Part shown: one piece after another, positions 30,400 through 41,475 of the stretch
Layout of the letters: every line of letters begins with the position of its first letter
Position numbering within the stretch: position 1 is the stretch's first letter
Assembly (NCBI GenBank): GCA_009731375.1
Contig: BJOX01000068.1
Location: forward strand, 1,011,120 to 1,075,119
Direction: 5' to 3'
DNA length: 64,000 nucleotides
Source of the DNA: Paulinella micropora
Lineage: Eukaryota; Cercozoa; Imbricatea; Euglyphida
The notes under the pieces: model-generated
Seen by the model: the letters and a program-made list of their open reading frames with translations, nothing else
The model's database searches: none
What the model was told of the DNA's origin: nothing
Program-made: the position numbers and the translations under genes

Positions 30400-33300
30400 A
30401 TGCCTACTGTTGCTGAACAGGATACGAACGGTTCCGTTCCTCCTAGACGTGAAGTTGAAGGCACACAGCCTCACAAGCCTCAAGGTAAGCATTTGCTAGT
30501 TCATCCTTCGAGAGCTAATATGATAAATGATGCGAATAGGAAGGCGAAGAAGGCGATGGAGGAGAGGAAGCCGCAACTGAAGGCTAGGTCTCCGCCTACG
30601 AAGAAGCAGCGGACCGTTCCCCCGCCAAAGGACGCAACCGTCTCTACGGTAGACAAGTGTACATCTAGTGTACCGGACTCTGTCAAGCGGACACTTGAGA
30701 TACCGGAAGCCCCGGAGACTCAAGAAGTTAAGTTGGAGGAAAAGAGGGAAGAACGGAAGGAGGACAAGGAACTTGAGCTTAGACTCAAAACCCTAGAACA
30801 AAAAATTCATGTGCTAGCGGCTAGTATACATAGACCGGACGCGCTATGCTACACTGACCTCTTTTGTGAAACTTTACAAACCACATTAAAAGTTGGTAAT
30901 GATACGATGGCGAATATTAATATTGTCGGCCAGAAGTTTTTGAATAGTCACCGGACATGGGTTGACAAAAATATTAGAAAAACAAAGGGGACCCTAAAAG
31001 GGGTAGGCAGCCGTACGGAAATTACGGGCATCGTCACATTAATTTTCAAATTGAAATCCGGTCGAGTATATCGTGCGGACCTCTATGTTGTCCCCGATTA
31101 CCACGGTTCAATCCTGCTGTCGTATGACCAATTGGCTACGATGGGGGCAGTGATCGATTGCGCCGCACGGCGAGTAATTTATGGAGTGAAGAATGGAGAG
31201 AAGGAGGATATTAATCCGATGACTGCTACTGACTCATACGAGGCTTTTGAGCTGAGTCTAGCAACGGAGAGAAAAAGGTTGGCCTTCGTACATGAGGCAA
31301 CTGAAGCCTATGTACACCCCTATGTCACAGTGCCGGACGAACTGTCCTGGACCGACAATTGGGAGACGGAGATGCAGGCGTATACGGTTACGATTCCCGC
31401 ATGGGACAAAAAGTCTATTGATGACTTAATCGTAGCGCGTAATGAGGAGATAATATGTGTTGCGAAACAGTGCCCGTCGTTGGCCAGATTCGCAGAAGGT
31501 GGTGGGGCAGATGTCCATATTACTAATGGCTACTGTTACCACGCAAAGATGTCAGATGAAAAGAGAGAGGCGTTTGTGCCAAGGAGGAAGGGGCGTATCC
31601 CCGATACTCCAGAGGATGACATTAAAACTTTTATCACGAACTTTTGGGGCGATGTGCCTACCTGGCCGCGCTCATTAACTGAAGTGAAAAAGTGTCTACG
31701 GACTCTATTTGAGAGTAACAAGCCGTATACTGTCATTCTGCCGTACAATGAGAAGGCGATATGGGCACAGGAGATAAGGGACCGGCTTATTGATCATCCT
31801 ATACCGGTTCCCTCTCGCAAGCAACAGTTAGTGGTGGCTTGTCGACTCGGGTCTCGGGAGCAGAGCAGTGCATACAAGCGGAAGCTCAGAGCCCAGGACA
31901 AGTTGAAATTGATACCTCAAGCTTTCACATGCTTTGATGGTTTCTACACCCGTAAGGCTCCGATACAATACGCGAACCTTATTGATATGCTTGTCGGACT
32001 CGGTCATGATGATGAGCCGGACACAGTCACGTATGAACGGACGGGACTGGACGATTTGTCCGAGGAAGATTTGAGTTTGGAGGAGGACTTAGCGCCCCTC
32101 AAAGAACATAAGAAGATGTCGGAGGAAGATTTCCAAGCGGCGGCGCGGAAAATTTTAGAAGAAGGAGTGGGTACGGAGAGAGAGAAGGAGCTTCTCAAAG
32201 CTAAGATGGAGGCGTACAGAGAAATTTTCGACCCTCCTCGGGCAGGTGGTGTAAAGTCGGAGGACTTCACTGCTGTCATTTACAAGATACCGGGTGCGGA
32301 GCCATCTCCGGCACCGCGGAGGGCAAATTTGAGCATACATGAGGCGAAGATAGCGGAGGAGAACGTGAGACAGTTGCTCAATGAGGACTTTATTGAGAGA
32401 TCTACATCTCCAATTGTCTCTCAACCGAAAATCGTCCCCAAGCCAGGAGGAGAATGGCGTTTGACGATCAATTATGCCCGTGTGAATAAGGTGCTAGAGG
32501 AAGAGAGAAATCCTCTGCCGACCTTAGAAGAGGGCAGAAGAGTGCTGCGGAATGCTAAATTCTATTCGGTCATTGACCTTAAGAACGGCTTCTGGCAGAT
32601 ACCACTGGACGAGAAATCCAGATGGCTGACTGCATTCGTGGTTGGTATGGAAATATACCAGTGGAAGGTGCTTCCGATGGGACTCAAACAGGCCCCGGGG
32701 CTCTTTCAGAAGGCGATGCAGAAGATGTTGAGTGGTCAATATGACGACCAGTCGGAGGATGGTTTTATGAGAAGGAGAGGACAGAAGGCGGGAGAATATG
32801 CATTTTGTTACATCGATGACATTATCGTATACTCTAACACAATGGAAGAGCATATCGATCACTTGTCAGATGTCTTCAGGCGCATCGGAGCTTTTGGCCT
32901 GAAATGCAACTTAAAGAAATGTCAGCTTGCAAAGACAAGTGTGACGTATTTGGGTTACGAGATTTCTCATAACAGAGTCTCGATATCGCGCGAGAAGAGG
33001 GAGGAGATCATGAGTAGACAGTTGCCAAAGAATCGCACAGAGTTACACTCTTTTCTTGCGATGGCACAGTACTACAGCCAGTTCATACCCGATTGGGGTG
33101 CAACTCGGGCTAAGTTGGAGAAGATGATTGATTTTGGAGACTTTGAGAAGTGGGATGAGGAGGCTTTGCAGGCGTTTAATACGCTCAAAGATCTCATTTA
33201 CAAAGATCCCAAGGACGGCGGATTAGTACTTATGATGCCCGACTTTACGAAGCCGTTCGTAGTCGACACGGATGCATCTAAGTTTGCGATTGGCGCGGTG

Positions 33301-33468
33301 CTGCAACAGGAAGATGAGGAGAAAAAGTTGAGCCCGATCATGTTTATTAGTAGAAAGCTGTGTGCGGCGGAGCGAAATTACGGCACGCGACAGAGAGAGG
33401 CGTTGGCAGTAGTATGGGCTCTCAAGAGGCTCAGAGAATATCTATGGGGAGGCTCTATTCACGGTTAG
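30400..33468 (+). CDS. pol: Pol, first part: protease-like, reverse transcriptase, RNase H start
   Basis: 1022 residues from the first ATG (the frame is open back to the gag UGA). A retropepsin-like region near 155-265 has DTMA (168-171) where DTGA/DSGA is usual, followed by the expected LYVVPDYHGSILLSYDQLA block. RT: HEAKIAEENVRQLLNEDFIE, VIDLKNGFWQIPL, VLPMGLKQAPGLFQ and the catalytic box YIDD (804-807). RNase H starts with VVDTDASKFAIG (Asp956). The frame is lost near 33455 in RNase H, and the rest is in the frame from 33494. This is a single indel or sequencing error in an otherwise intact element. Confidence 0.9.
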   Translation: MPTVAEQDTNGSVPPRREVEGTQPHKPQGKHLLVHPSRANMINDANRKAKKAMEERKPQLKARSPPTKKQRTVPPPKDATVSTVDKCTSSVPDSVKRTLEIPEAPETQEVKLEEKREERKEDKELELRLKTLEQKIHVLAASIHRPDALCYTDLFCETLQTTLKVGNDTMANINIVGQKFLNSHRTWVDKNIRKTKGTLKGVGSRTEITGIVTLIFKLKSGRVYRADLYVVPDYHGSILLSYDQLATMGAVIDCAARRVIYGVKNGEKEDINPMTATDSYEAFELSLATERKRLAFVHEATEAYVHPYVTVPDELSWTDNWETEMQAYTVTIPAWDKKSIDDLIVARNEEIICVAKQCPSLARFAEGGGADVHITNGYCYHAKMSDEKREAFVPRRKGRIPDTPEDDIKTFITNFWGDVPTWPRSLTEVKKCLRTLFESNKPYTVILPYNEKAIWAQEIRDRLIDHPIPVPSRKQQLVVACRLGSREQSSAYKRKLRAQDKLKLIPQAFTCFDGFYTRKAPIQYANLIDMLVGLGHDDEPDTVTYERTGLDDLSEEDLSLEEDLAPLKEHKKMSEEDFQAAARKILEEGVGTEREKELLKAKMEAYREIFDPPRAGGVKSEDFTAVIYKIPGAEPSPAPRRANLSIHEAKIAEENVRQLLNEDFIERSTSPIVSQPKIVPKPGGEWRLTINYARVNKVLEEERNPLPTLEEGRRVLRNAKFYSVIDLKNGFWQIPLDEKSRWLTAFVVGMEIYQWKVLPMGLKQAPGLFQKAMQKMLSGQYDDQSEDGFMRRRGQKAGEYAFCYIDDIIVYSNTMEEHIDHLSDVFRRIGAFGLKCNLKKCQLAKTSVTYLGYEISHNRVSISREKREEIMSRQLPKNRTELHSFLAMAQYYSQFIPDWGATRAKLEKMIDFGDFEKWDEEALQAFNTLKDLIYKDPKDGGLVLMMPDFTKPFVVDTDASKFAIGAVLQQEDEEKKLSPIMFISRKLCAAERNYGTRQREALAVVWALKRLREYLWGGSIHG

Positions 33469-33493
33469 GACCGATCATCACAACCTTCTTTGG

Positions 33494-36145
33494 TTGATGA
33501 ATCATGAACGAACCGGCCGTTTGGCGCGGTGGCAAGCTTTCTTGTCATGTTTCAATTTCACGATGGTCTATTTACCAGGAAAGCGAAACGTAGTCGCTGA
33601 TAGCCTTTCTAGGCTAGAGTTTCAGTCGGAGGTGTCGGCTCTCGTATCATCAGTGGAAATGATAGATCTGTCCACGGACAAGGTGTACGAGGTAAGCCAC
33701 ATAGAGGCGATGCAGATGGCAAGAGGCGTTCGATATGACCGCACGGGTCTACGATATAGTCCTCAAGGCCCGGATCATGGCATATGCTGTGAGGCGCATG
33801 TTCTCGAAGACGCTGAGTGGTCTTATGAGGCATACGAGAATGCGAAGGCGAATATAAAAGAGGAGGAGGAGACGACTGAGGTCTATACTGAACCTCCACA
33901 GGAAAATCGAAGCGAGCTTGATGAAGACCCGGAGAGGGTAGGAGTAAGGTTGGAGGACGGTACTATCCATATCGCCTCGCCTACCGCATGGAGGCAGCAG
34001 CAGGCGACGGATCCGGAGTTCAAGGAGCTCATAACGTTATACAAGAACCCTAATGAGCTTAAAAAGACTCCGCAGATCAAAGATCAAATGAAGGAGATGG
34101 CGTGGAGAGATGGGCTATTGTGGTACAAGGGCCAGCATGGCAAATTTGCATCACAGCCTGACAAATGGACTCTCTGGGTACCGGAGAAGTTGAGGCGCTT
34201 CATATATGTTGCAGCCCATAACTGCCCCTTACTGGCACATCCGGGTCGACAAAGAACTCATTGGTTCATAGCGAGGCGATTTTGGTGGAAAGGAATGAAG
34301 GAGGAGATAGACAGAGAAGTAGACGCATGTATCCCATGCAAAACCACAAAGACACCGTTGAAGGCGAATTTCGGCCTGATCGGTACATTCCCGTTACACG
34401 CCGGGATGTTTGAATTCTTACACATCGATCATGTGGGACCTTTCCCCGAATCGGCCGAAGGGTACAAATACCTTCTTACTGCGATAGATCGAGCCACCAA
34501 TTATGTCTGGGTTGTTCCTGTTAAGGACGTTACAGGCAAGACAACTGCGGAGGCTCTGATCGACAGGATCGTCTCGCAGATCGGAGTGCCTAGAAAGATA
34601 TGTTCTGATCGAGGTTCTGACTTTAATAATGAAGTCATCGACAGACTATCTAAGTACTACGGGATGAAATGGCAATATGTTACTGCCTATAACCCGAGAG
34701 CGAATGGCAAGATCGAGCGGGTACATAGACCTCTCAAAGCCTCGCTTAAGATGTACTGTATGAAGAAGGAGAATCAGAGAGCCTGGGTGGAGGCAGCACC
34801 TTCATTTGCCTTTGCAATGAACTGTCTACCCTCATCGGCATTAGGAGGAGCCAGGAGCTCAGTCTCGCCATATCAATTGGTTTACGGCCGAGAGCCTAAT
34901 ATCCCAACCTCGCTTCTGCATCCAAAGGACACTTGGGCAGATGAGGATGAGTTGTTCGGGATGAGGCTAAGAGCGAAGATGGAGGCGGAGCAAATAGTTG
35001 CGGCGCATAGGGAGGCGGAGCGCAGAAAGACTGATGCACAAGGAGTGCGACAAGCGCACTTAGATCAAGTCCGTTTCCGGGTTGGGGATATTGTACTCCT
35101 GTACCATCCTCAAGTACCCAAGGGGGTTAGCTCTAAGCTGTTTACCCACTGGAAAGGACCATACCAGATTATGGAGCAGATGGGACCTCTGAACTATAAG
35201 ATCAGGGGTAGAGGGAAGGTGCAAATTGTGAATGTTCGAAGGCTGATCAAATATGACCCCTTCTTACTCGAGGATGAATCCGTTGAGGAGGCGTTGAAAC
35301 GGATGAAGGAGGATTTCAAAGAGGTACCGCCTATCAGTAAGGAGGATACCTTAGAGGAGGAGAATGCCTATCGGGCACCTGTCTCGGAGAAGGAGGAGAC
35401 CGAGAAGGAGAGCAAGGAAGACTCAAACCGCAAAAGCGCGGCGGGGACTCAGTCTAAGGCCCCCATAGTCCGCGGCGGTACAAAGGAGAAGTTCACGGAG
35501 GCGCAGAGGAGGAGAGCGCAAAATGACCTTATCTTCGACCAACCGAGGAAGGTGGCGAGATCGACGCGAGCGACGGATGTCCATGGAGGAGGAGAAGAGA
35601 AGGACACTAACCCAAACGCGGGTAATGTGGACATTCGACATGCGCGATGGAAGGAAGGCGAGGCGATTGCGACCATCAAGTGGGTCCGAGACGCTTTTTA
35701 TCTGTTGAGACCGGCAGAATCTCATGTTGCCGATGACACTCTCTCAGATCTTTATCTCATGCGAGCTGTGGCGGTCCCGCAGACTACACGGGCAGCGCGG
35801 ACATCGAAGAGATCCTCAGCAGCAAAAACGATACAACCGGTACTCCATTTCTGGAGAAGCATGGACCCTGTTGAGGATCCAAAAGCTAGAGAATACTTAC
35901 CGGTATACAAAGACGCGAAAGATCTCGAGACTTGGGATGATACTATTACCCCTCGAGACAACGACCACACTGCGTGGACTATTCAGTCACTGCCTAGGGG
36001 AGTGCTTGACATTCCTTTTGACTTATCATTGGGCGCCATCCCTAACAAAATATGGGACATTCTTGAGGAGTCAAAGTTTGACTTGACTTTTGTTGGCGGC
36101 CCGCCACCTGGCAAAGGGGTTCGCGCAAGGCGACGAAGGCAGTAA
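33494..36145 (+). CDS. pol: Pol, second part: RNase H end and integrase with long C-terminal extension
   Basis: 883 residues. It begins with the end of the RNase H region (YLPGKRNVVADSLSRL). Integrase: HHCC finger (AAHNCPLLAHPGRQRTHW..CIPCK), catalytic D312 (HIDHVGPF), D372 (SDRGSDFN) and E408 (NGKIERV), which gives the classical DD(35)E spacing. A GPY/F module follows (HWKGPYQIMEQMGPLNYKI, about 555-575). Then come about 300 residues with charged low-complexity sequence and a final globular-looking part (WDDTITPRDNDHTAWTI) that I do not recognise and that may help target integration. In-frame coding sequence exists upstream of the first Met; the break with the preceding frame is in RNase H. 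Confidence 0.9.
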   Translation: MMNHERTGRLARWQAFLSCFNFTMVYLPGKRNVVADSLSRLEFQSEVSALVSSVEMIDLSTDKVYEVSHIEAMQMARGVRYDRTGLRYSPQGPDHGICCEAHVLEDAEWSYEAYENAKANIKEEEETTEVYTEPPQENRSELDEDPERVGVRLEDGTIHIASPTAWRQQQATDPEFKELITLYKNPNELKKTPQIKDQMKEMAWRDGLLWYKGQHGKFASQPDKWTLWVPEKLRRFIYVAAHNCPLLAHPGRQRTHWFIARRFWWKGMKEEIDREVDACIPCKTTKTPLKANFGLIGTFPLHAGMFEFLHIDHVGPFPESAEGYKYLLTAIDRATNYVWVVPVKDVTGKTTAEALIDRIVSQIGVPRKICSDRGSDFNNEVIDRLSKYYGMKWQYVTAYNPRANGKIERVHRPLKASLKMYCMKKENQRAWVEAAPSFAFAMNCLPSSALGGARSSVSPYQLVYGREPNIPTSLLHPKDTWADEDELFGMRLRAKMEAEQIVAAHREAERRKTDAQGVRQAHLDQVRFRVGDIVLLYHPQVPKGVSSKLFTHWKGPYQIMEQMGPLNYKIRGRGKVQIVNVRRLIKYDPFLLEDESVEEALKRMKEDFKEVPPISKEDTLEEENAYRAPVSEKEETEKESKEDSNRKSAAGTQSKAPIVRGGTKEKFTEAQRRRAQNDLIFDQPRKVARSTRATDVHGGGEEKDTNPNAGNVDIRHARWKEGEAIATIKWVRDAFYLLRPAESHVADDTLSDLYLMRAVAVPQTTRAARTSKRSSAAKTIQPVLHFWRSMDPVEDPKAREYLPVYKDAKDLETWDDTITPRDNDHTAWTIQSLPRGVLDIPFDLSLGAIPNKIWDILEESKFDLTFVGGPPPGKGVRARRRRQ

Positions 36146-36946
36146 GTGACATTTTTTTCTTTTATCACGCGTCGGACATTGAAAGCTGCATGTGGATTAA
36201 TCTCATAGTGCCCATGTCAGATCATGTCTTATTAAAATGTTTTTATACCATTGTTGTTACTTGGCATTTTTATCGCAACATATGAGTGCGAAGGTCAATC
36301 GGCAAATGGATACGACACCGTAGAAGGGGATCGCTTGTGAGTTTAGCGATGGTGTTCCTGGTACGACCCTGCTTCAAGTATCCAGGGTGATGTTCTCAAA
36401 AAATGTTCTCATAGTAGACATATTAAATTTTTTTCTTTGGATATACTTAATATCGTCATACCAGCACGGTCCGTCTCTACTTGTGTCGGTTTATCGCATG
36501 GTCGGGTTCACTCACACCGGCTTTGGATATAGTTATTAGGTCTGGCCCCCTAGTACTATATTAAGGTAACCGATTGAATACAAGGGTATGTTATTAAAAG
36601 ACAATGTATTTACTGATCGGAAGTGTTTTTAGAGAAGGAGAAAAAATTATAATGCTGCTTTTATTTTAATAGTAATCTATTTGTTCTTGACATACTGCCT
36701 CAGGATTAAGTTACGGGGGGGACAACGAGTGTGGAAGGAGGAGTTTTTTATTTATTTACAAAAAATGAGGCTAGAGATTTACAGTTGACGCGTGTCTGGT
36801 GTATGCGTTTTATTTATCCACTGCACCGTCTATCCGTGGGTTAATGCACTTAGTTGCAACACCCCGTAGCGTTTGTGCAGAAAAGAAATCAGCAGCTATA
36901 TGACGAAAATATTGCATATTTCCGTCATAAAAACGGGAAGGGGTAC
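36146..36946 (+). other. 3' untranslated region of the Ty3/gypsy element with polypurine tract
   Basis: About 800 bp of A/T-rich, non-coding DNA between the pol stop and the right LTR. Just before the LTR stands AAAACGGGAAGGGG, a good polypurine tract for plus-strand priming. Confidence 0.75.
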
Positions 36947-37189
36947 TGTAGGCATCACCCCCCGGATAGCCGGTAAAAAGTACAGTTTTTCGGGTGTCAG
37001 GTGCACCTAGTTTTTTCCCAGTATTTCAATATCGTTTGGCCGGACCTAATGCCATTTTAACCGTGGTCTGTGGCCGCTTTCTTTTTCGGCTTCACTGAGC
37101 TAATATAACGAGACATCATTCTCCTTTGGGGGATTTGTGTCTGGTTGTATTACCGACTTTTTATCGAGCTATCTTCAGGGATTGTAACA
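36947..37189 (+). mobile_element. Right LTR of the young Ty3/gypsy element
   Basis: 243 bp, TGTAGGCATCACC to GGGATTGTAACA, nearly identical to the left LTR. The five bases after it (ATTGT) do not match those before the left LTR (CTTCT), so no target-site duplication is visible. The left flank is a microsatellite that may have changed after insertion, or one end was recombined. Confidence 0.9.
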
Positions 37190-37380
37190 ATTGTAGACGC
37201 CCAGTATGGTAAAAGGGTCCAAGCATTTCCTCTTGTGCTCGCGGATACGCGACAGGGGATCGTCGTGGCGTGAGTTGGCGAACATTCCACGTCACCAGGG
37301 GTAGGCCAGGTAGCGTTGATACACTTGTAGAGCACGATGAGCAGCAAAGAGGATGATCTTGCTGGGTGATGAGGGGGTGA
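37190..37380 (-). pseudogene. Possible broken exon on the - strand
   Basis: On the - strand one frame reads like protein (IILFAAHRALQVYQRYLAYP), meets a TGA, and then continues in the same frame (GMFANSRHDDPLSRIREHKR) up to the LTR edge. It may be a gene fragment cut by the Ty3/gypsy insertion, with either a nonsense mutation or an unrecognised intron at the TGA. No family was recognised. 37381-37630 shows no feature. Confidence 0.35.
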
Positions 37381-37630
37381 CCCTAACACAAACAAGAACC
37401 AAACACATACTGTATTGGTCGACTGCATAGAGTGTGGAAGAACAGAAATACGACACAAAAATGCAGAGACAGGTGAACGATCTGTCCCACATATGTGTTT
37501 TTGACGACCTCTGATCTTCCACGTTCGTTGAGTAGTACCTTCCTTGTAGGAGGTGCTTTCAAATCGATCTGTCGACAGAGCACACAAAACTCGTGTGTGC
37601 AGTTTCCACTTGAAAGGAAAATTCGAATTC

Positions 37631-38248
37631 TGAGTTTGGATACAACCCCAAGGGATAAATACACAACGAACTCTTATTAAAAGACTCTATGGCTGCAAAC
37701 AGCTCTAACTCCTAAGAGTAGGTGAAATACCAGTAAATAGCTGAGAGGTCACTTCGTTTATTTACGTTGATTTCTACTGGTTTGCAGACTTGGTTTGCAA
37801 AGTACGATCTTGGGTGAACGTAGATTGTGAGTAGCTGTTAGGCGACACTTGAAGTTAAATTTGCAAACTACTTGAAGGTGGCTTCAAATTCAAGTCATTG
37901 GTGTTCAAGTGGAAGTCCGAGATTTTCATTTGGGAAAGTCTTTCTGAGCCTAATGGCTGTGCGCGCAGTGCACGGCAAATATCATTTTTATGTTCACTTG
38001 ACTGTGTTCCCCAAAATTCACAGGTTTTGCGGTTTTCGGCATATCATGGGAAAAAGGCAGCCGAGAAGGGGAAAATGGCAATTGCTGTAAAAACTTTGAT
38101 TAAGTCGTTTGAAGTCATTCCTGGACGAAATCGAAAGCTAGTTAATGAAGTCGAAACGTCGTGCAGAGGAGAATCTAACGGATCGGTCAAATACAGTATA
38201 ATGTCAACGGTAGTGGTTTTGGCCGGTGTTAAAGTGCTCAGTCTGATA
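37631..38248. repeat. Dispersed repeat family R, copy 2
   Basis: About 618 bp, matching 10237-10884 over its whole length and with the same ends (TGAGTTTGGATAC.., ..CAGTCTGATA). It lacks the 34-bp internal duplication. No terminal inverted repeats or target duplication were found. It could be a solo LTR. Confidence 0.65.
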
Positions 38249-38815
38249 ATAACATTAAAACCGGAAGTCACAGTAGTATTCTTGAGTCAAAACCGGAAAC
38301 TTGTAATAAGAATTCATCATGAGTCTTATAATACATTTAGTTAAATAACAAGGACTCCAATCATCACTTCCACGAGTGAATTCCCCATATGCGTAAAAAC
38401 CAACAGCGAAATAACGATGTAGTATACCGTCGGTGTTACAATACCGGTAGAAATCATATGTAACATATGTTCATATTATCATTATGTAAATTCAGTATTA
38501 GTGAGGTAATGATGTGGCAGATCCGACTGCTATAATAGTGAAGACCCGTGGCCAAAAAAATTAGAATGGAGGCTTTGAAAATCAGACTGATTAACTGTTC
38601 AGTAGGCACTTATTAATCATATCTATGATACTTACTCACTTGTGCTGCCGGCTCAAAGCATGACAACTGCGGTTTTTATTGATTGATGCAAAGCACTAAC
38701 TTAACAGCAATCATGATCGTCTTCTCTGATAATCACAATAATTCTCTGATAATCACAATAATTTTGAAGTAACAACTTGATTCTCTGACTGAAAACACAT
38801 ACTGCTTAGTGCTGC
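38249..38815. other. Non-coding stretch, no recognised gene
   Basis: A/T-rich. It has one short tandem duplication of about 20 bp (CTCTGATAATCACAATAAT twice, near 38724-38763). Nothing else is supported. Confidence 0.5.
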
Positions 38816-38832
38816 CTTGAGATTTGAACGCG

Positions 38833-38872
<40 letters not shown>

Positions 38873-38936
38873 CGACAACGACAACGACAACAAGAACAAC
38901 AAGAACAAGAACAACAACAACGACAACGACGACAAC

Positions 38937-38976
<40 letters not shown>

Positions 38977-38998
38977 TGAGACATCGAAAGAGCGAGCG

Positions 38999-39091
<93 letters not shown>

Positions 39092-39139
39092 GAGAGATAG
39101 AGTAAGAGTTAGAGAGAGAGAGTATATATGTGTGTGTGT

Positions 39140-39171
<32 letters not shown>

Positions 39172-39178
39172 GATGGAG

Positions 39179-39234
<56 letters not shown>

Positions 39235-39275
39235 GGATGGAAAGATAGATGGAAAGATAGATGGAAAGATAGATG

Positions 39276-39344
<69 letters not shown>

Positions 39345-39514
39345 GGATGGATGGATGGATGGATGGATGGATAGATGGATAGATAGATAGATAGATAGAT
39401 AGATAATCTAGATAGATAGATAGATAGATAATCTAGATACATAGATAGATAGATAGATATATAGATAGATAGATGGATAGATAGATGGAAAGATAGATGG
39501 AAAGATAGATAGAC

Positions 39515-39548
<34 letters not shown>

Positions 39549-39567
39549 TAGATAGATAGATAGATAG

Positions 39568-39600
<33 letters not shown>

Positions 39601-39601
39601 G

Positions 39602-39635
<34 letters not shown>

Positions 39636-39637
39636 AT

Positions 39638-39678
<41 letters not shown>

Positions 39679-39714
39679 GTAGGTAGGTAGGTAGGTAGGT
39701 AGGTAGATAGATAG

Positions 39715-39758
<44 letters not shown>

Positions 39759-39834
39759 GGATAATCTAGATAGATGGGATAGATAGATAGATAGATAATC
39801 TAGATAGATGGGATAGATAGATATATAGATAATC

Positions 39835-39894
<60 letters not shown>
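38816..39894. repeat. (AAC)n, (GA)n and (GATA)n microsatellites
   Basis: AAC repeats, about 230 bp of GA repeats with GT and AAAG variants, then 700 bp of GATA with GATG, GGTA and AATC variants. Some short higher-order blocks recur (TAATCTAGATAGATGGGA). Confidence 0.9.
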
Positions 39895-39895
<1 letters not shown>

Positions 39896-40571
39896 GAGAT
39901 ATCGACTAATGTCAGAAAAAAGGAGCTTCTGATTTCGTCAACCAAGGAAGTCTGTGGGTAAAGTATTAACCCGATGCCCAGCTAAGCCGTGATGTTTACA
40001 CGGAAGGGACTGATACAGGCGATACCAAACCTCCCTAGTACCAGGCGGGGCCAGGGCTCGTTCCATAAGCGCCCCTTGCAGAACGAGCTCCCACCTCCAT
40101 TACAGAGGGCCCAGTAAGCAGATGGAGTTTCGAGACTGTTCGACAGTCTAGTATAAACCGACAGAGCACTGTGGGTTTTATTCCGGGCTCAACAAGCGAG
40201 AAAGGGCACCCTGAGGGAACAGGATTGTGCTTCCCGTCGCTATTTCGGCATGTGACTTATAGGCGTATGGCTAGGCACACATAAGGCACCCCACCATGGG
40301 CCCAGCACACCCACACCATCCCCTAATTCTCTGTCTGTCGACAGATGACACCCATTTCAAAAAAACCAAGCCCAAGGGAGGTCAGTGACACCTCAAGTGG
40401 CCTTGGTTCGCTCCGTGGAGTAAGTGATGAGATCAACTGATGAGATGTCTAATGTAGAAAAAAGGAGCTTCTGATTTCGTCAACCAAGGAAGTCTGTGGG
40501 TAAGTATTAACCCGAAGCCGTGATGTTTGCACGGAAGGGACTGATACAGGCGATACCAAACCTCCCTAGTA
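39895..40571. mobile_element. TRIM-like element with 131-146 bp terminal direct repeats, inside (GATA)n
   Basis: Left terminal repeat 39895-40040 and right 40441-40571, both starting TGAGAT and ending CCTCCCTAGTA. The right copy lacks a block of about 13 bases. About 400 bp lies between without coding capacity. Just inside the left repeat is a hairpin (GGGCTCGTTC with GAACGAGCTCCC). GATA repeats flank both sides. Size and structure suit a terminal-repeat retrotransposon in miniature, but I could not confirm a primer-binding site. A second copy starts at 56532. Confidence 0.6.
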
Positions 40572-40593
40572 TTATAGATAGATAGATAGATAG

Positions 40594-40626
<33 letters not shown>

Positions 40627-41475
40627 GGATAGATAGATAGATAGATAGATGGGATAGATAGATAGATAGATGGGATAGATAGATAGATAGATGGGATAGA
40701 TAGATAGATGGGATAGATAGATAGATGGGATAGATAGATAGATGGGATAGATAGATAGATGGGATAGATAGATAGATGGGATAGATAGATAGATGGGATA
40801 GATAGATAGATGGGTATCTATCTATCTATCCCATCTATCCATCTATCCCATCTATCTATCTATCCCATCTATACCATCTATCTATCTATCCCATCTATCT
40901 ATCTATCCCATGTATCTATCTATCCCATCTATCTATCTATCCCGTATCTATCTATCCCATCTATCTATCTATCCCACTATCTATCTATCCCATCTATCTA
41001 TCTATCGCATCTATCTATCTATCCCATCCCATCCATCTATCTATCCCATCTATCTATCTATCCCATCTATCTATCTGTCCCATCTATCTATCTATCCCAT
41101 CTATATCTATCTATCCCATCTATCTATCTATCCCATCTATCTATCTATCCCATCTATCCCATCTATCTATCTATCCCATCTATCTATCTATCCCATCTAT
41201 CTATCCCATCTATCCATCTATCCCATCTGTCTATCTATCTATCTATCCCATCTATCTATCTTCTATCGCAACATAGATAGATAGATGGGATAGATAGATA
41301 GATGGGATAGATAGATAGATGGGATAGATAGATAGATGGGATAGATAGATAGATGGGATAGATAGATGGGATAGATAGATGGGATAGATAGATGGGATAG
41401 ATAGATGGGATAGATAGATGGGATAGATAGATGGGATAGATAGATGGGATAGAATAGATAGATAGATAGATAGCG
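40572..41475. repeat. Palindromic GATAGATAGATGGGATA minisatellite
   Basis: About 17-bp units (GATAGATAGATGGGATA) run to 40812, then the exact complement (TATCTATCTATCCCATC) from 40813 to about 41270, then the original orientation again from 41274 to 41475. The switch at 40812/40813 is a perfect dyad. Unit lengths vary (13 to 17 bp). Confidence 0.9.
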
